Notes: a model not told the origin generated them from the letters alone. A stretch of 17,217 nt of DNA from Hamiltosporidium magnivora (GCA_004325065.1 PITI01000195.1:1-17217); one strand, 5' to 3'. Positions 1 through 8,919 are shown, counted from the stretch's first letter. Program-made: numbers and translations.

Positions 1-360
1 ATAGCCCGTAACATATTGTACTTCACCAACTTCACCATTGTTGGCGGTTCGTTATTTATCAAGCGTTGGTTTGTTTAGACTTTTTAAATTCATTATCATT
101 TATATTTTAGTTAATTTCCAGGGAATTTATGTCAGAATTGATTTTAAGGATATAATTGATACGTAATATCTTATTGAAGAACGGGAAAAATTGCGTTTAA
201 AAAATTTTCAGAATCAAAATATTCTATTCAATTTACAGCATTATTCATACTTCTAGCAATGTGTGTGCCTCTATAAAATTTATCATTTTGCCACGTTCTA
301 TAGAGGTTTTTTTCGGTATGTGCATTATGAACTTTACCTATTTTTACAGAGAAGTAGCGT
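1..360 (+). pseudogene. Left-edge remnant of a plus-strand gene, eroded
   Basis: Frame 1 is open from the window edge to a TAG at 76 (25 codons, containing NFTIV). After several stops it opens again from 178 to a TAA at 274 (32 codons, with the hydrophobic stretch LFILLAMCVPL), followed by three short open pieces to about 360. NFTIV also occurs in the decayed plus frame at 7766-8822, and the hydrophobic stretch resembles one near 8784-8819, in the same order and strand. I infer the truncated 3' part of a second copy of that gene, with roughly 350-400 bases lost between the two matching points. The similarity is short and by eye. Function unknown; this could also be chance openness in AT-rich DNA. 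Confidence 0.35.
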
Positions 361-429
361 ATATATTTAATAAATATAAAATATTTTTAAGAAAACTGGA
401 TATTCTATATTGATTGTTTATATCAAAAA

Positions 430-1065
430 GGGTATAGGTTTGCATATATGACTGCTCCTCCGATGCTTTTTCGGTTTTCCTTAAAACCAAAGTTTCATCA
501 AAAATATGCCCAGTATCATTTTATAGGCGATATTTTTGCCAGAATTTGTCAATATTTGTCGTATGATGCACGATTACAGTCCGAACTCACTCTGAATCCC
601 TCAAGACTAGCAGCATCTCTACTTAGTCTACACTTTTCAACCGAATAAACTCTAGGTAAGATAAATCGAGATATTTACATGAGGTTTACTAAAATTCACA
701 GCTTTATAGCAAAGTGTATACATTCTTAACATTTCAGGCTTTTGACGAACAAATTTTTTTTCTATATCATAAGCGCGCTGTCTTTAAACCGAAGTAAGTA
801 AGGGTAATATTATGTTTTTGCCTGCAATCATCTACAATACACCAATATTTCCACCATGTTACATAAAAAAATAAAAAAAAGTTTGTAGAATAGGTTTCAT
901 CATTTCATAGGGATATTTTTGCTATATAAATTCCCATTAAAAATCTGAATATTTAGTTGTTTTCATCCACCAAAATTCCAAAAAAAAGTTCATACCGAGT
1001 TCAGCAAACCATAGCACGCGATCGTGAGTGATGGATTTATCCACCTTCTACTCCGACTAAGAATA
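430..1065 (-). pseudogene. Decayed minus-strand gene, copy 1 of a duplicated pair
   Basis: On the minus strand, reading down from about 1055, the frame gives VEGG, a stop, then GILVDENN, a stop, then IFRFLMGIYIAK. Next (about 885-770) comes an open piece with WKYWCIVDDCRQKHNITL, and then further pieces with stops and frame changes. The same order is seen at 8940-9560: VEGG is followed by CIFVENKTTLHFQYSMRIVKK and later by KHRNLALFAPIRR. Agreement at protein level in two places argues that this was a protein gene rather than a non-coding repeat. At least five stops and more than one frame change rule out an intact product. The local GC content is higher than in its flanks. I do not recognise the family. 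A plus-strand open frame at 391-648 overlaps it and is taken as its antisense shadow. Confidence 0.5.
430..1065. repeat. Diverged direct repeat, left copy
   Basis: Aligns without rearrangement to 8920-9560 at an offset near 8500. The anchors are CTCACTCTG at 586 and 9086, ATTTACAT at 673 and 9173, GTCTT at 780 and 9283, GTTA(C/T)ATAAA at 858 and 9367, and the VEGG codons at 1041 and 9542. Between anchors I estimate roughly 55-65% identity with small indels. Both copies are in the same orientation. No target-site duplication or terminal inverted repeat was found at the ends, which are approximate. Confidence 0.6.
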
Positions 1066-1311
1066 CAAACATTTACTTAAATTTATTATTTTACAAAAAA
1101 CTTTAAAAGGAAATAAGAGTTATTGTATCATGATAACATAATCATAATTTGATATACAAAAAAAAATGTTATTTTTATAATTTAATTTAAATAAACGATT
1201 ATTAGGGATTTAATATAAGTGCAACAAAAATATTATGTTGTTTGACTATAACAATCTACTGTTAATATTTAACTATAAAAAATACTACCGATTAGACTTA
1301 ATTGAAAATTT

Positions 1312-3666
1312 TTAATTGAATTTCGATAAAATTCTTTTATAATGCCTTAATACGTAGCTTAATACATTATTATTGTCTAAAGAAACATTTGTGGAGTTTT
1401 TACGTCTAGAGATTATCATGTAATATAATTGCGAAATGTATAATCTTTTTAATTTTCGACATATCTCATTTCCGCTCTTAGAGCTATCTGATTCATTCTC
1501 TAAAATCATCTGACAATCAATTCTAATTCTATCGACTTTATTGTTGCAAAATGAACTATCCTTATATTCGTTTATAAATGATACAGTAGTGTTTACTATA
1601 TTTTCAATTATTGAAATATTTATTTGTAAAAAATATTGAATCTTATCATCATAGAAGTCTGGTTCTCTATGAACAGTTTTTTTCATTAGATAAAAGAGAA
1701 AAATAACAAATTCTTTAAGTTGTTTTTTATCAAATTCAAATGCCTCTTCTAATACCATTGCTATCAGACATGGTAATTGCAAAGAAAGTAGACTACCCCG
1801 CTTTTTATTAAAAGATACAATGCTAAGGATCGTTCGGCATACATTTAATATTCCGTAACAATTTGCCTTCGTATCGTGATCATTTAAATTTCGCAATATA
1901 TTCTCGAAAATTGTGCCGATAAAAAAAACTTTTACACACATTACATATTTGCGCTCTCCATATGTTTTTGTGTCATAATTATGATAGAATTTAACAAAAT
2001 CTATTTTTTCAAGATGAATAATCAATACATTTAAAAGGTAAATTGTGGATACGAGATGATTTTTTTTTATATGATGTTGCAAATTAACTTCATATAATTC
2101 TAGAAATTTCAATATTTCGTATATCATATTATTTTTCATACATTCCTTAATGCGTGATAGTGTTTCTGTTATTCGAGGTATTTTCAAAGATTCTTGTATC
2201 GTGCTAATATTTAAGTCTCCAAAAATTTGCTTTTCATAATCGACAAAAGTAGAGCATGTTTTCAATATATCTTGAATTTCTATTTCTGATATTTTGATCT
2301 TATTTATTTCATCTGAATATAAATTTTCTAATTCATTGACAGAATATGATAAACGAACCAAACGTGATTCAATTTTTTGTGTACTTATTTCCACAGTTTG
2401 GAACATATGTTGAAATACATTATCAATTGTCCCAAATATTAAATCTAAAATTTTTGTTTTCATTTGTTCTGTAAAATTTGTTTCTGCAAGTACATATTCT
2501 GTAATGCCTTCATACAAAATCTTTTTAGATTTTTTGTCTTCATCTGATATAGCACTTTCTTTTATTACTAGCAACGATCTAAGCATATCTTCATATTCCA
2601 TTTGCATCAGTTTCAGCTTTTCAAGAATGTCATTCCTGGTAATTTTAAATCGTGTCATTGAAAATTCCCTTATATATTCGTTGTGTCGTTTCAAATTTCC
2701 TTTTATATTCTGCGATTCTTCGAACGTGGTAATATATTGGGAATTATCGGCCGTGGAAACATATTTCACATGGGTCGGAACCGAATCGTTAGGTTCTTTT
2801 TGCGCGATTCCTTTTGCTTGCATCATATCTTGTGTATTTTGAACAATATTAATTGCCTCACTCATACGAAATGGTTCTTTTATAGAAGTTGTACATGAGT
2901 TGTTTTTGTTCATATGACTAACAACAGGTGTGACAAACTCGTTACAATTCAAAGAACTTGTACCTAAAATTCCGGATTCTAAATAACGATCTTTATTTGT
3001 ATCTCGCTGGAAATTCGAGTTCTTTTGAATATGGTGATTATATTGAGGGGAAAAATTTGTTGTAGATGTTGTTCTATTTGCCAACATATTAGATATATTG
3101 TTGGTCTGAGGTATGCTCGATGCTCTTTGAGGTATCTCAATGTAATCTTTAGATATTTCATGAAATGGATAAATATTATTAACAGGCCATGGATATCTAT
3201 TAACAAAATTAAAGTGAGGCTGAGGGAAACTAAGTTGTTGGTTATAAAGAGTAGGTTGGATTCTACCGAGATGCATTTCATTTGCATAAAAATTATTAGG
3301 TGTGTTTAGTATTGAAGGCTGTGAAACAGAGTCCCTGTTAAAAAAATTCCTATTCATATATGCATATGGCAAATTTCGAGGTATAACATAAGGTTGAAAT
3401 CGACCTGATATAGTATTTTGTGGTAAAACACATTTTCGAAAATTATTTCGAATTGAATGCCTATCATGCGGTGTATTTAAGATAGAATCTATCGAATGTT
3501 TGATATTATTGTTTATAACCGTGCTTTCTGCTGCGTGATTTTCTGCTGGTAAAGGCACGAATTCTACGCTTTGACTGGTATTGTGTTCAAGGTTTGCTGA
3601 CAAAATACAAGTAGCAAAGACAGCGATACATTCCCAAAGGCTATTTTTATATCTCCTGCAGTTCAT
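1312..3666 (-). CDS. Secreted orphan protein, Asn/Pro-rich N-terminal half and helical C-terminal half
   Basis: The product has 784 residues. The first 24 residues form a signal peptide: charged MNCRRYK, then a hydrophobic core (LWECIAVFATCIL) and a likely cut after Ser-Ala. Residues 25-340 are rich in Asn, Pro, Ser, Tyr and Arg, look disordered and repeat the motif ILNTP at 62 and 119. Residues 341-784 are predominantly helical, with Leu/Ile/Lys/Glu patterns that resemble stacked helices or short coiled coils, and no membrane span after the signal peptide. The ATG at 3666 is the first in frame after an upstream stop. A five-codon upstream ORF overlaps it by four bases. No CCC motif lies near this start, unlike the two housekeeping genes. 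I recognise no domain. The pattern fits a lineage-specific protein of the endoplasmic reticulum route: spore wall, polar tube or exported to the host cell. The role is inference; that this is a real gene is nearly certain from its length. Confidence 0.88.
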   Translation of the reverse strand: MNCRRYKNSLWECIAVFATCILSANLEHNTSQSVEFVPLPAENHAAESTVINNNIKHSIDSILNTPHDRHSIRNNFRKCVLPQNTISGRFQPYVIPRNLPYAYMNRNFFNRDSVSQPSILNTPNNFYANEMHLGRIQPTLYNQQLSFPQPHFNFVNRYPWPVNNIYPFHEISKDYIEIPQRASSIPQTNNISNMLANRTTSTTNFSPQYNHHIQKNSNFQRDTNKDRYLESGILGTSSLNCNEFVTPVVSHMNKNNSCTTSIKEPFRMSEAINIVQNTQDMMQAKGIAQKEPNDSVPTHVKYVSTADNSQYITTFEESQNIKGNLKRHNEYIREFSMTRFKITRNDILEKLKLMQMEYEDMLRSLLVIKESAISDEDKKSKKILYEGITEYVLAETNFTEQMKTKILDLIFGTIDNVFQHMFQTVEISTQKIESRLVRLSYSVNELENLYSDEINKIKISEIEIQDILKTCSTFVDYEKQIFGDLNISTIQESLKIPRITETLSRIKECMKNNMIYEILKFLELYEVNLQHHIKKNHLVSTIYLLNVLIIHLEKIDFVKFYHNYDTKTYGERKYVMCVKVFFIGTIFENILRNLNDHDTKANCYGILNVCRTILSIVSFNKKRGSLLSLQLPCLIAMVLEEAFEFDKKQLKEFVIFLFYLMKKTVHREPDFYDDKIQYFLQINISIIENIVNTTVSFINEYKDSSFCNNKVDRIRIDCQMILENESDSSKSGNEICRKLKRLYISQLYYMIISRRKNSTNVSLDNNNVLSYVLRHYKRILSKFN

Positions 3667-3680
3667 AATGAAGGACTCAT
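3663..3680 (-). promoter_or_regulatory. Five-codon upstream ORF overlapping the start of the 784-residue gene
   Basis: The minus strand reads ATG AGT CCT TCA TTA TGA. The TGA shares its bases with the main start codon in an ATGA overlap. If the transcript includes this ATG, scanning ribosomes would meet it 14 bases before the main start. That could lower translation, or transcription may simply begin inside the interval. Confidence 0.35.
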
Positions 3681-3881
3681 TTTAATTCAATATTTATTTG
3701 AAAAAATCAGTTGTTTTTTATAGATAAGAAACAAAATTTGCTCATTAATATACCATTTCTGGTTTGAAAACATTTATTATCGATTAAAATCGGTTGATTT
3801 AATTTAATAAAATCTTAACATAAAAAAAATATTCCAAACTGTTGATTTATACATGATATACTTCTAGATGAAATCTTGAAG

Positions 3882-4248
3882 TTAATAATCATAAGAAATT
3901 TTCAAGAATTTTAATATTATGTGTCGAATGGTTTTACGGACATAGCCAAAATCTATATAAAATTTAATAAATAAAAGAGTATTTTATTATTAAAATTCAC
4001 ATTGTTGCGTATTTCTATTCAAAAACACTTGAATTTAAACTATATGAACGTGCGAATTTAATATTTGAAAAACCAATATTAAAATCACTCAATACAACAG
4101 TAAAAACAAAATTTTAAATCAATTTTTTTGGGTGATTTATTGGTTCTTTTTCCAGTGTATGAGTGCAATGGTATAGACGCCTTCGCATTTACTGGCTATA
4201 TATTTTACTAGACGTTAAGCTCGTAGAAACAAAATTTCTTTTAAATCA
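3882..4248 (-). pseudogene. Eroded minus-strand gene fragment
   Basis: One minus frame runs from 4248 to 3997 through 81 sense codons with three internal stops (TAA at 4189, TAA at 4114, TAG at 4015); about eight would be expected by chance. The open pieces include LYHCTHTLEKEPINHPKK and NFVFTVVLSDFNIGFSNIKF. A shifted frame continues to a TAA at 3882 with GYVRKTIRHIILKFLKISYD. No start was found. Product and function are unrecognised. The case is weaker than for the remnants at 7766 and 10536. Confidence 0.35.
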
Positions 4249-5013
4249 ATAAAAAAAAACCGGAAATAATCTAAACTTCAATATAACTGCCACGATTCCT
4301 CAATTTTTTCAATAAAAATCTTATACTCTCAATTAATATGTTTCTCGTATATTTTTTTAGTCTTTCATTTCTAACTTATTACCCGTCTTTGAGAAATTGT
4401 CCAATAAAAATTTAGACAGTTTTTAACCTGTATATTTCTCTTCTTCTATTTCATTTACTTTCGATTTTGCTGACCTTTAGCTCGTTATTTGATGATTTAC
4501 TACTGCTCACTGTTCAGCTTATTTTATTCAATTCTATCTTTCATCTCGAATAAATATATTCATGTGAAGTGTTTTATATTCTGAAAAACCGTTCTTTTAA
4601 AAAATATGCTGTTTTGGTTTATTTATTGTATAAATTCTTAGTCATTTTTACTAATAATCTTCTGATGTTGTCAGGTATAAAGTTCTACGAAGCTAGTCAA
4701 GAAATAATTGTTTTATGAAATTTTATAGAGAATATGAACAAATTCACATAAGAATGATAGAAAATCATCAATCTTATCCTACAATTTTTTAAGTAGCTTT
4801 AAACTGTTTCATAAAAACTCATACAGGTGATGAATTTTTTTTCAAAATGAAAACGTTTGAAAATTTAAAAAAAAAACAAATCTTTTGTTTATTCTTAATA
4901 GATAATACTATTTAGAAGAACTTTTACGAATTTTCTTTCAATATTTTTCTTCTCTAATAGAATTTTATAATTGTTTTATGTTCAGGTGTACTGACTATTA
5001 TTGATTGTGTAAG

Positions 5014-5520
5014 TTATATGAACAAATAGAAAGAAAAATATCGTAATTGGAGCACGTTTATTGGTGTCTTATACTTTTTTAACCAATTAAACATTTCGAG
5101 GTGAGTCGTCGTCTTCGGGGTATTAATGAATTATATAAATGATATACATTTTAGGCTGTTTAGTGCAAATAAATAAAAGCTTTCAATACTTTTCCTCAAT
5201 ACAAGCATTAAAAATGCAAAAAACAGAAGTTTCTACAAAAAGATATAGAAAGACAAAATGAATTTTGTTTGACATAGGTTTATATTCAACACGCCTAGAT
5301 TTTTTCTTAACAAACAAAATTTTAAGAATTTATGAACGAGAAATAATAGAAAGAATAAGCTGGAAATAATAATACATATAAATAAAAGGGATTAGCAACA
5401 TGTAAAATGTATTTCAAAAGAGTAAAAGAATATAGAAAAATAACAAGAGAAATATTAAACTTGAGGTGTTTATTGACACCTTAATATTGATATAAGAATA
5501 CGAATGTAAGACTTAAAAGA
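5014..5520 (-). pseudogene. Possible decayed hydrophobic (membrane or secreted) protein gene
   Basis: A single minus frame holds about 163 sense codons with five internal stops (near 5470, 5455, 5392, 5233 and 5131) before TAA at 5014; about 15 would be expected by chance. The product would be dominated by Phe, Leu, Ile and Ser, with a more polar tail containing THLEMFNWLKKYKTPINVLQ. It lies just downstream of the Sm gene on the same strand. Caution: the plus strand here is purine-rich, which by itself lowers minus-strand stops and yields Phe/Leu-rich translations, so this may be compositional. Confidence 0.25.
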
Positions 5521-5589
5521 ATCTCAATATGTATTTCATTTAAATACATTTGATTGAATTTATTACTCAAGAATATTAATTTTAAAATT

Positions 5590-5817
5590 TCACACAGATT
5601 CTTCCTGAAATGGAGTTATAGTTTCAATAGTATCTCCACGTATTACCGTATATAGATTACGTGTTTCTTTAGAAGGTAAAGTAACATCAGAAATAACAAC
5701 ATTCATATGTACATCATAACCTACCAGTTTACCAACAAAATTTCTATTTTTTGTAACTGTAATTTTAACATATTGATTAGTTAAATCTGATAAATCTTTT
5801 GGTGTAGTCTTCATCAT
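5590..5817 (-). CDS. Sm/LSm-fold RNA-binding protein, SmG-like
   Basis: This 75-residue protein is essentially only an Sm fold. Sm motif 1 spans roughly residues 9-45 with the conserved Gly29, Asp35 and Asn39 (GKLVGYDVHMNVVISD). Sm motif 2 is at 55-69 with the Ile-Arg-Gly signature at 59-61 (LYTVIRGDTIETITP). Sm and LSm proteins form seven-membered rings on U-rich RNA in spliceosomal snRNPs or in mRNA decay. The combination GYD...NVV...TVIRG and the length (SmG is usually about 75-80 residues) favour SmG, but I cannot exclude another LSm paralogue, so no symbol is given. The start could be either of two tandem ATGs; both lie just downstream of a CCCC and a TATA-like run. The gene is intronless, on the same strand as IscU and 465 bases downstream of it. 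Confidence 0.85.
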   Translation of the reverse strand: MMKTTPKDLSDLTNQYVKITVTKNRNFVGKLVGYDVHMNVVISDVTLPSKETRNLYTVIRGDTIETITPFQEESV

Positions 5818-6282
5818 TAAAAAGGGGTATAAAAAAGGAAATAAATAAAATATTAATTTTAAATGTAATTTCTCTTCTTTTATTCTTGGTTCTTAGATTT
5901 ATATTTATTTTAAAATAAATTATAAACCTAGGGTTGAATTCTCTTTAGTTATATTTCCTTATTAAACTTTATTATAAAATATAATAAAAAATTATTCTAA
6001 AAATAATTTTTATTGTGTCTTTATCGTAAGTTAAAAATATTTAATAAAGATTTAACTCTTTATATATGTAAAGTAGCAAATTTTATTTTCTAATTATGAA
6101 TCCAATACAATGAATTATAAGAAAAAATGACTTTTATAATTATTTAAGAATATATTGACATTCAAATGAATAAAAATTGGAAAATAAGAAAATAGAGAAA
6201 TTTAAATTTACTTAGATTTTTTTGGTGAAATTTTTTACTAGAATATTTGCTAAATCAGCCATCAGTCGAAAAAACGTATATT
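5818..6282. other. Intergenic spacer between IscU and the Sm gene
   Basis: Very AT-rich with stops in all frames. It holds the 3' flank of IscU and the promoter of the Sm gene. Nothing else seen. Confidence 0.6.
5824..5827 (-). promoter_or_regulatory. CCCC motif before the Sm-protein start
   Basis: The minus strand reads TATACCCCTTTTTA directly before the ATG, with CCCC six bases upstream of it, in an otherwise AT-only stretch. C- or G-triplets close to start codons are a described feature of microsporidian genes with very short leaders. TTTTTTATA next to it may act as a TATA element. Confidence 0.5.
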
Positions 6283-6723
6283 TTAATGAGTGTTTGTATT
6301 TTTAGACTTATTTTTCTGAATATAATCTTTTACTGCATTTCTTATAGCATCCTCAGCCAACATAGAACAATGTAATTTAATTGGTGGTAATGAAAGGTGT
6401 TTAGCAATATCGCTATTCTTAATTTCTAAAGATTCATCTAAAGTTTTACCTTTAATCCATTCAGTAGCAAGACTTGATGAGGCAATAGCAGATCCACATC
6501 CAAATGTCTTAAATTTAGCATCTTTGATTTTGTTATTTTCTACTTTAATCTGTAACTTCATTACATCTCCACATGCCGGTGCTCCAACCAGTCCTGTACC
6601 AATATCTAAATCCTTTTTGTCAAATGAACCGACATTTCTTGGTCGTTCAAAATGATCAATTACTTTTGAATCGTAAAATCTGCAAATCTTGGAAAATGAA
6701 TTTAACGGAGATATAAGTGCCAT
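6283..6723 (-). CDS. ISCU: Iron-sulfur cluster assembly scaffold IscU (mitosomal)
   Basis: This 146-residue protein is the scaffold on which the cysteine desulfurase complex builds [2Fe-2S] clusters before transfer to apoproteins. From the ATG at 6723 the family landmarks are all present: YDSKVIDHFERPRNVG at 17-32; APACGD at 48-53 with cluster ligand Cys51 and Asp53; FGCGSAIASSS at 74-84 with Cys76; and the LPPIKLHCSMLAEDAI block at 112-127, which holds the chaperone-recognition LPP(I/V)K and Cys119. The first 16 or so residues (MALISPLNSFSKICRF) are an extension before the conserved core, consistent with a short presequence for the mitosome. A start three codons upstream at TTG is possible on paper, but ATG preceded directly by CCC is the better choice. 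Length is normal for the family and nothing is truncated. Confidence 0.96.
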   Translation of the reverse strand: MALISPLNSFSKICRFYDSKVIDHFERPRNVGSFDKKDLDIGTGLVGAPACGDVMKLQIKVENNKIKDAKFKTFGCGSAIASSSLATEWIKGKTLDESLEIKNSDIAKHLSLPPIKLHCSMLAEDAIRNAVKDYIQKNKSKNTNTH

Positions 6724-6726
6724 GGG
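6724..6726 (-). promoter_or_regulatory. CCC triplet directly before the IscU ATG
   Basis: The minus strand reads GTTACCCATGGCA. The triplet touches the start codon and supports the ATG at 6723. A TATA-like TATAAAAA lies about 25-30 bases further upstream. Same kind of signal as at the Sm gene. Confidence 0.5.
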
Positions 6727-7486
6727 TAACAAAAAACGGTTGAGTTTTTATAAAAAAAAAAATTTAAATTTTTTAATTGGTTACAGATATATAAAGCTGT
6801 AAAATTATTGGTTTAAAATTAAAGAATTTTTTTTCTTAATTTTTATAAAAAAATGAAGTGTGTTATAATATTTATAGATGTTGTAATTTATTTATTTAAC
6901 ATAAATTTATATTAATTCTCATTCATAAGATGAACATTTTAAGATATGATATATCTGAGAAATTTAATAAATTTAGAATGTTTTAAGTGTAGGGAATAAA
7001 TATGAAAGGCTGAAAAAACCGTATGGCTAAAACAAAGATGGTTCTAAAAGTTTAACTGTGGCGAATAAAACTGAAATTCTCGATTTTCATTGTGACAGAA
7101 ATTTTAAATGTAACGTATAATTAATTGTATGACTAAAGACAAATGTCTTAATAAGGTTTAGTAGATAATTAAGTAATATTTTAAAATATATTAAATTAGA
7201 GAATAAAATCTCATAAAGCTCCCATCTAAAACACAGAATATATGCAGTAAAATTTTCTTAAGTTTGATTCTAAAAAATTATAAATTATAAGTTTAATTAC
7301 AAATATATTTCTTATCTTAAATTATTAAATAATTGATATCCATATACTATTTAAAAGGTTTTTAGGTTATTTTTTTACGAATAAAGTTAATTCTACTTTT
7401 AAGAAATATATATTTATTTTTATAATAAAGATTTGTTGTATATTTATTAAAAAACTTGAGAATGTGACTTTATTGCTTCTTTTTAG
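6727..7486. other. AT-rich intergenic stretch
   Basis: Contains the upstream region of IscU. A plus frame at about 6903-7124 gives short open pieces (such as WRIKLKFSIFIVTEILNVTY) but has five stops in about 75 codons, which is close to chance. No gene, RNA or repeat supported. Confidence 0.5.
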
Positions 7487-7727
7487 TATAAAAATATCAC
7501 ATTCTTCAACTTTTATCGTGTAAAATTTACCGAATATACGAAAATATCTGATATGAGAAACAGGAGTTGTTTTATATGAAAATGTGATTGGTGATTATAA
7601 GAGACTAAATCGAAAAGTCAATCAGTAGTTAACTGAATTCGAAAGGATAAAGAAAATAATATGAAGGATAAATGTATAAAAGAATTTTCGATCCATAAAC
7701 TCTTATGTTTTAAGTATATCTATGTGA
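7487..7727 (+). pseudogene. Eroded plus-strand gene fragment
   Basis: Frame 2 is open from 7487 to a TGA at 7577 (30 codons, with NFYRVKFTEYTKISDMRN). The adjoining frame 3 is open from 7557 (ETGVVLYENVIGDYKRLNRK), with stops at 7626, 7662 and 7677, and ends at a TGA at 7725. The two pieces join with a single frame change near 7557. No start codon and no known domain. It lies just upstream of the larger remnant at 7766 on the same strand and may be an independent neighbour. Support is stop density and composition only. Confidence 0.3.
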
Positions 7728-7765
7728 ATGCCTTGATTTTCTTCTAAGCTCCGTAGGTTGAAGAA

Positions 7766-8822
7766 ATGAAGAGCCGAACTTTTATTCTAAGATTTTTGAT
7801 TGTCAGTTTAAACTTGCTTATATAATTAAATTAGAAAGTAGATAAATAGGTTAACATCGTTAAAAAGAAATAGAAATCACGGTATAGATATTTAAAATGT
7901 TCACAAAATAAATGTTTAATATTAAAAAACCAAAATGGATTTCAAACACCTTTAATATTCTCATATGCCAGTTGCAAGATCAAATTTTATTTTTTTTATA
8001 TCTAATACAGTGTCTTTGATATATTCTACCATGATAACATATTCATTTTGCCCAAAAGTAAAAAAAATTTGCATGTCTTTGTATTTGTGCTAAAGTCTTT
8101 TTTTTATCAAAGAATAATCTCTAATGAATAGAATACCTAGGAATAAATGTAATTATTTCTTTTCAATAATTTCGTTTTGTAATTTTACAATTGTTCGGAA
8201 AATTATAAAACCAGTTTTCTAAAATATTAAACTTAGGAGTATTATTCGCTATGAGCGTTGTAAGTTACATTTATGTATTATGGGTTACATTTCCTTCAAT
8301 CACATAACCCATTATATTTCTAACATTTTCTTACTTCGATAAGCTGATATGAATATATTTTAAGAGAAGATACAATTTGATTTGTTTGATTTATGCCAAA
8401 GTATCTTCTTAAGTTTGATAATTGTTGACTGAATAAGTAAAATAGAAATCAAATTAAATTTTTTTGTTGCGCAAACTAATGCTATGTTCTTTACGACATG
8501 TTCAGAATATTTAATACGGTTATTTCTTTTTTACCAATTTTAAACATTTAGATGTTTAAATACTCTAAATGCCCTTTTTTATTCCCTAGCTAATGTTCTT
8601 ATGTCTAAATATTACGTGTCTTGTTGTATAATATGAATTTTGAAGTATTAAATAATTGTTTGATCATGTTGCAAAAAAAAATTCAAGTTGTTACTAGTTC
8701 TACCGTGCTGAAATCGAATAAACCAACCAGCAAATTATGTTATTCTTAATTCAAATGAGAAGCTTCGAAAGTCATTTTAAAGCTTTATATTTCTTTTGCT
8801 TATGTTACAATCACATTTATAA
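7766..8822 (+). pseudogene. Decayed gene for a secreted protein of about 350 residues
   Basis: The ATG at 7766 opens a signal-peptide-like MKSRTFILRFLIVSLNLLI, which ends at a TAA at 7823. The same frame has stops at 7832, 7847 and 7871, then 43 open codons, a TAA at 8003, 41 open codons and a TAG at 8129. From 8124 the next frame takes over (MNRIPRNKCNYFFSIISF). It runs to 8634 with only five internal stops in 170 codons (8220, 8340, 8361, 8430, 8541) where about 15 would be expected, and then more loosely to 8820 (pieces such as NRINQPANYVILNSNEKLRK). I infer one ancestral gene with one frameshift and about fifteen stops. No family is recognised. Its 3' part resembles the plus-strand remnant at 1-360. 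It converges on the minus-strand remnant at 8940-9779. Confidence 0.5.
8539..8560. repeat. Perfect 9-bp hairpin inside the decayed gene
   Basis: Arms TTTAAACAT and ATGTTTAAA flank a four-base loop TTAG. The stem is mostly A/T, so it may be a chance palindrome; no run of T follows that would suggest a terminator. Confidence 0.4.
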
Positions 8823-8919
8823 TCAAATAATTTTATGAAATGCATTTATTTTAAAAGCTTCACATCTTTTTAAAATAGTGGCAAGTGTTATATTTTTTTT
8901 CATGACATTAACGAAGTTC

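Larger units (their letters stand above)
3667..5589. other. Long intergenic stretch with gene remnants
   Basis: Apart from the two minus-strand remnants listed separately (3882-4248 and 5014-5520), I see no gene, RNA or repeat. The part from about 4250 to 5010 has scattered stops in all frames. A minus frame around 4330-4485 gives short open pieces in phase with the 3997-4248 remnant (such as SKVNEIEEEKYTG), which may be its eroded 5' end. Confidence 0.4.

Noticed and set aside
391..648. 85-codon plus-strand open frame (ATG at 448)
   Set aside because: Lies inside the left repeat copy. In the right copy the plus strand has no matching frame, while the minus-strand frames of the two copies resemble each other. 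Treated as an antisense shadow.
962..1010. A third, separate repeat copy (match of GGAATTTTGGTGGATGAA to the end of the right copy)
   Set aside because: The constant-offset alignment already places this stretch opposite about 9462-9510, so the other match is probably chance in AT-rich sequence.
2504..3309. Several open frames of about 70-112 codons on both strands
   Set aside because: All are shadows inside the 784-residue minus-strand gene, with no independent start signal.
6724..6732. TTG as IscU start, giving three more residues
   Set aside because: An ATG at 6723 preceded by CCC is the natural eukaryotic start, and the three extra residues add nothing to the presequence.
7741..7800. Another repeat copy around GAGCCGAACTTTTATTC
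   Set aside because: Only about 20 bases resemble the repeat anchor, and the stretch is better explained as the 5' end of the 7766 remnant.
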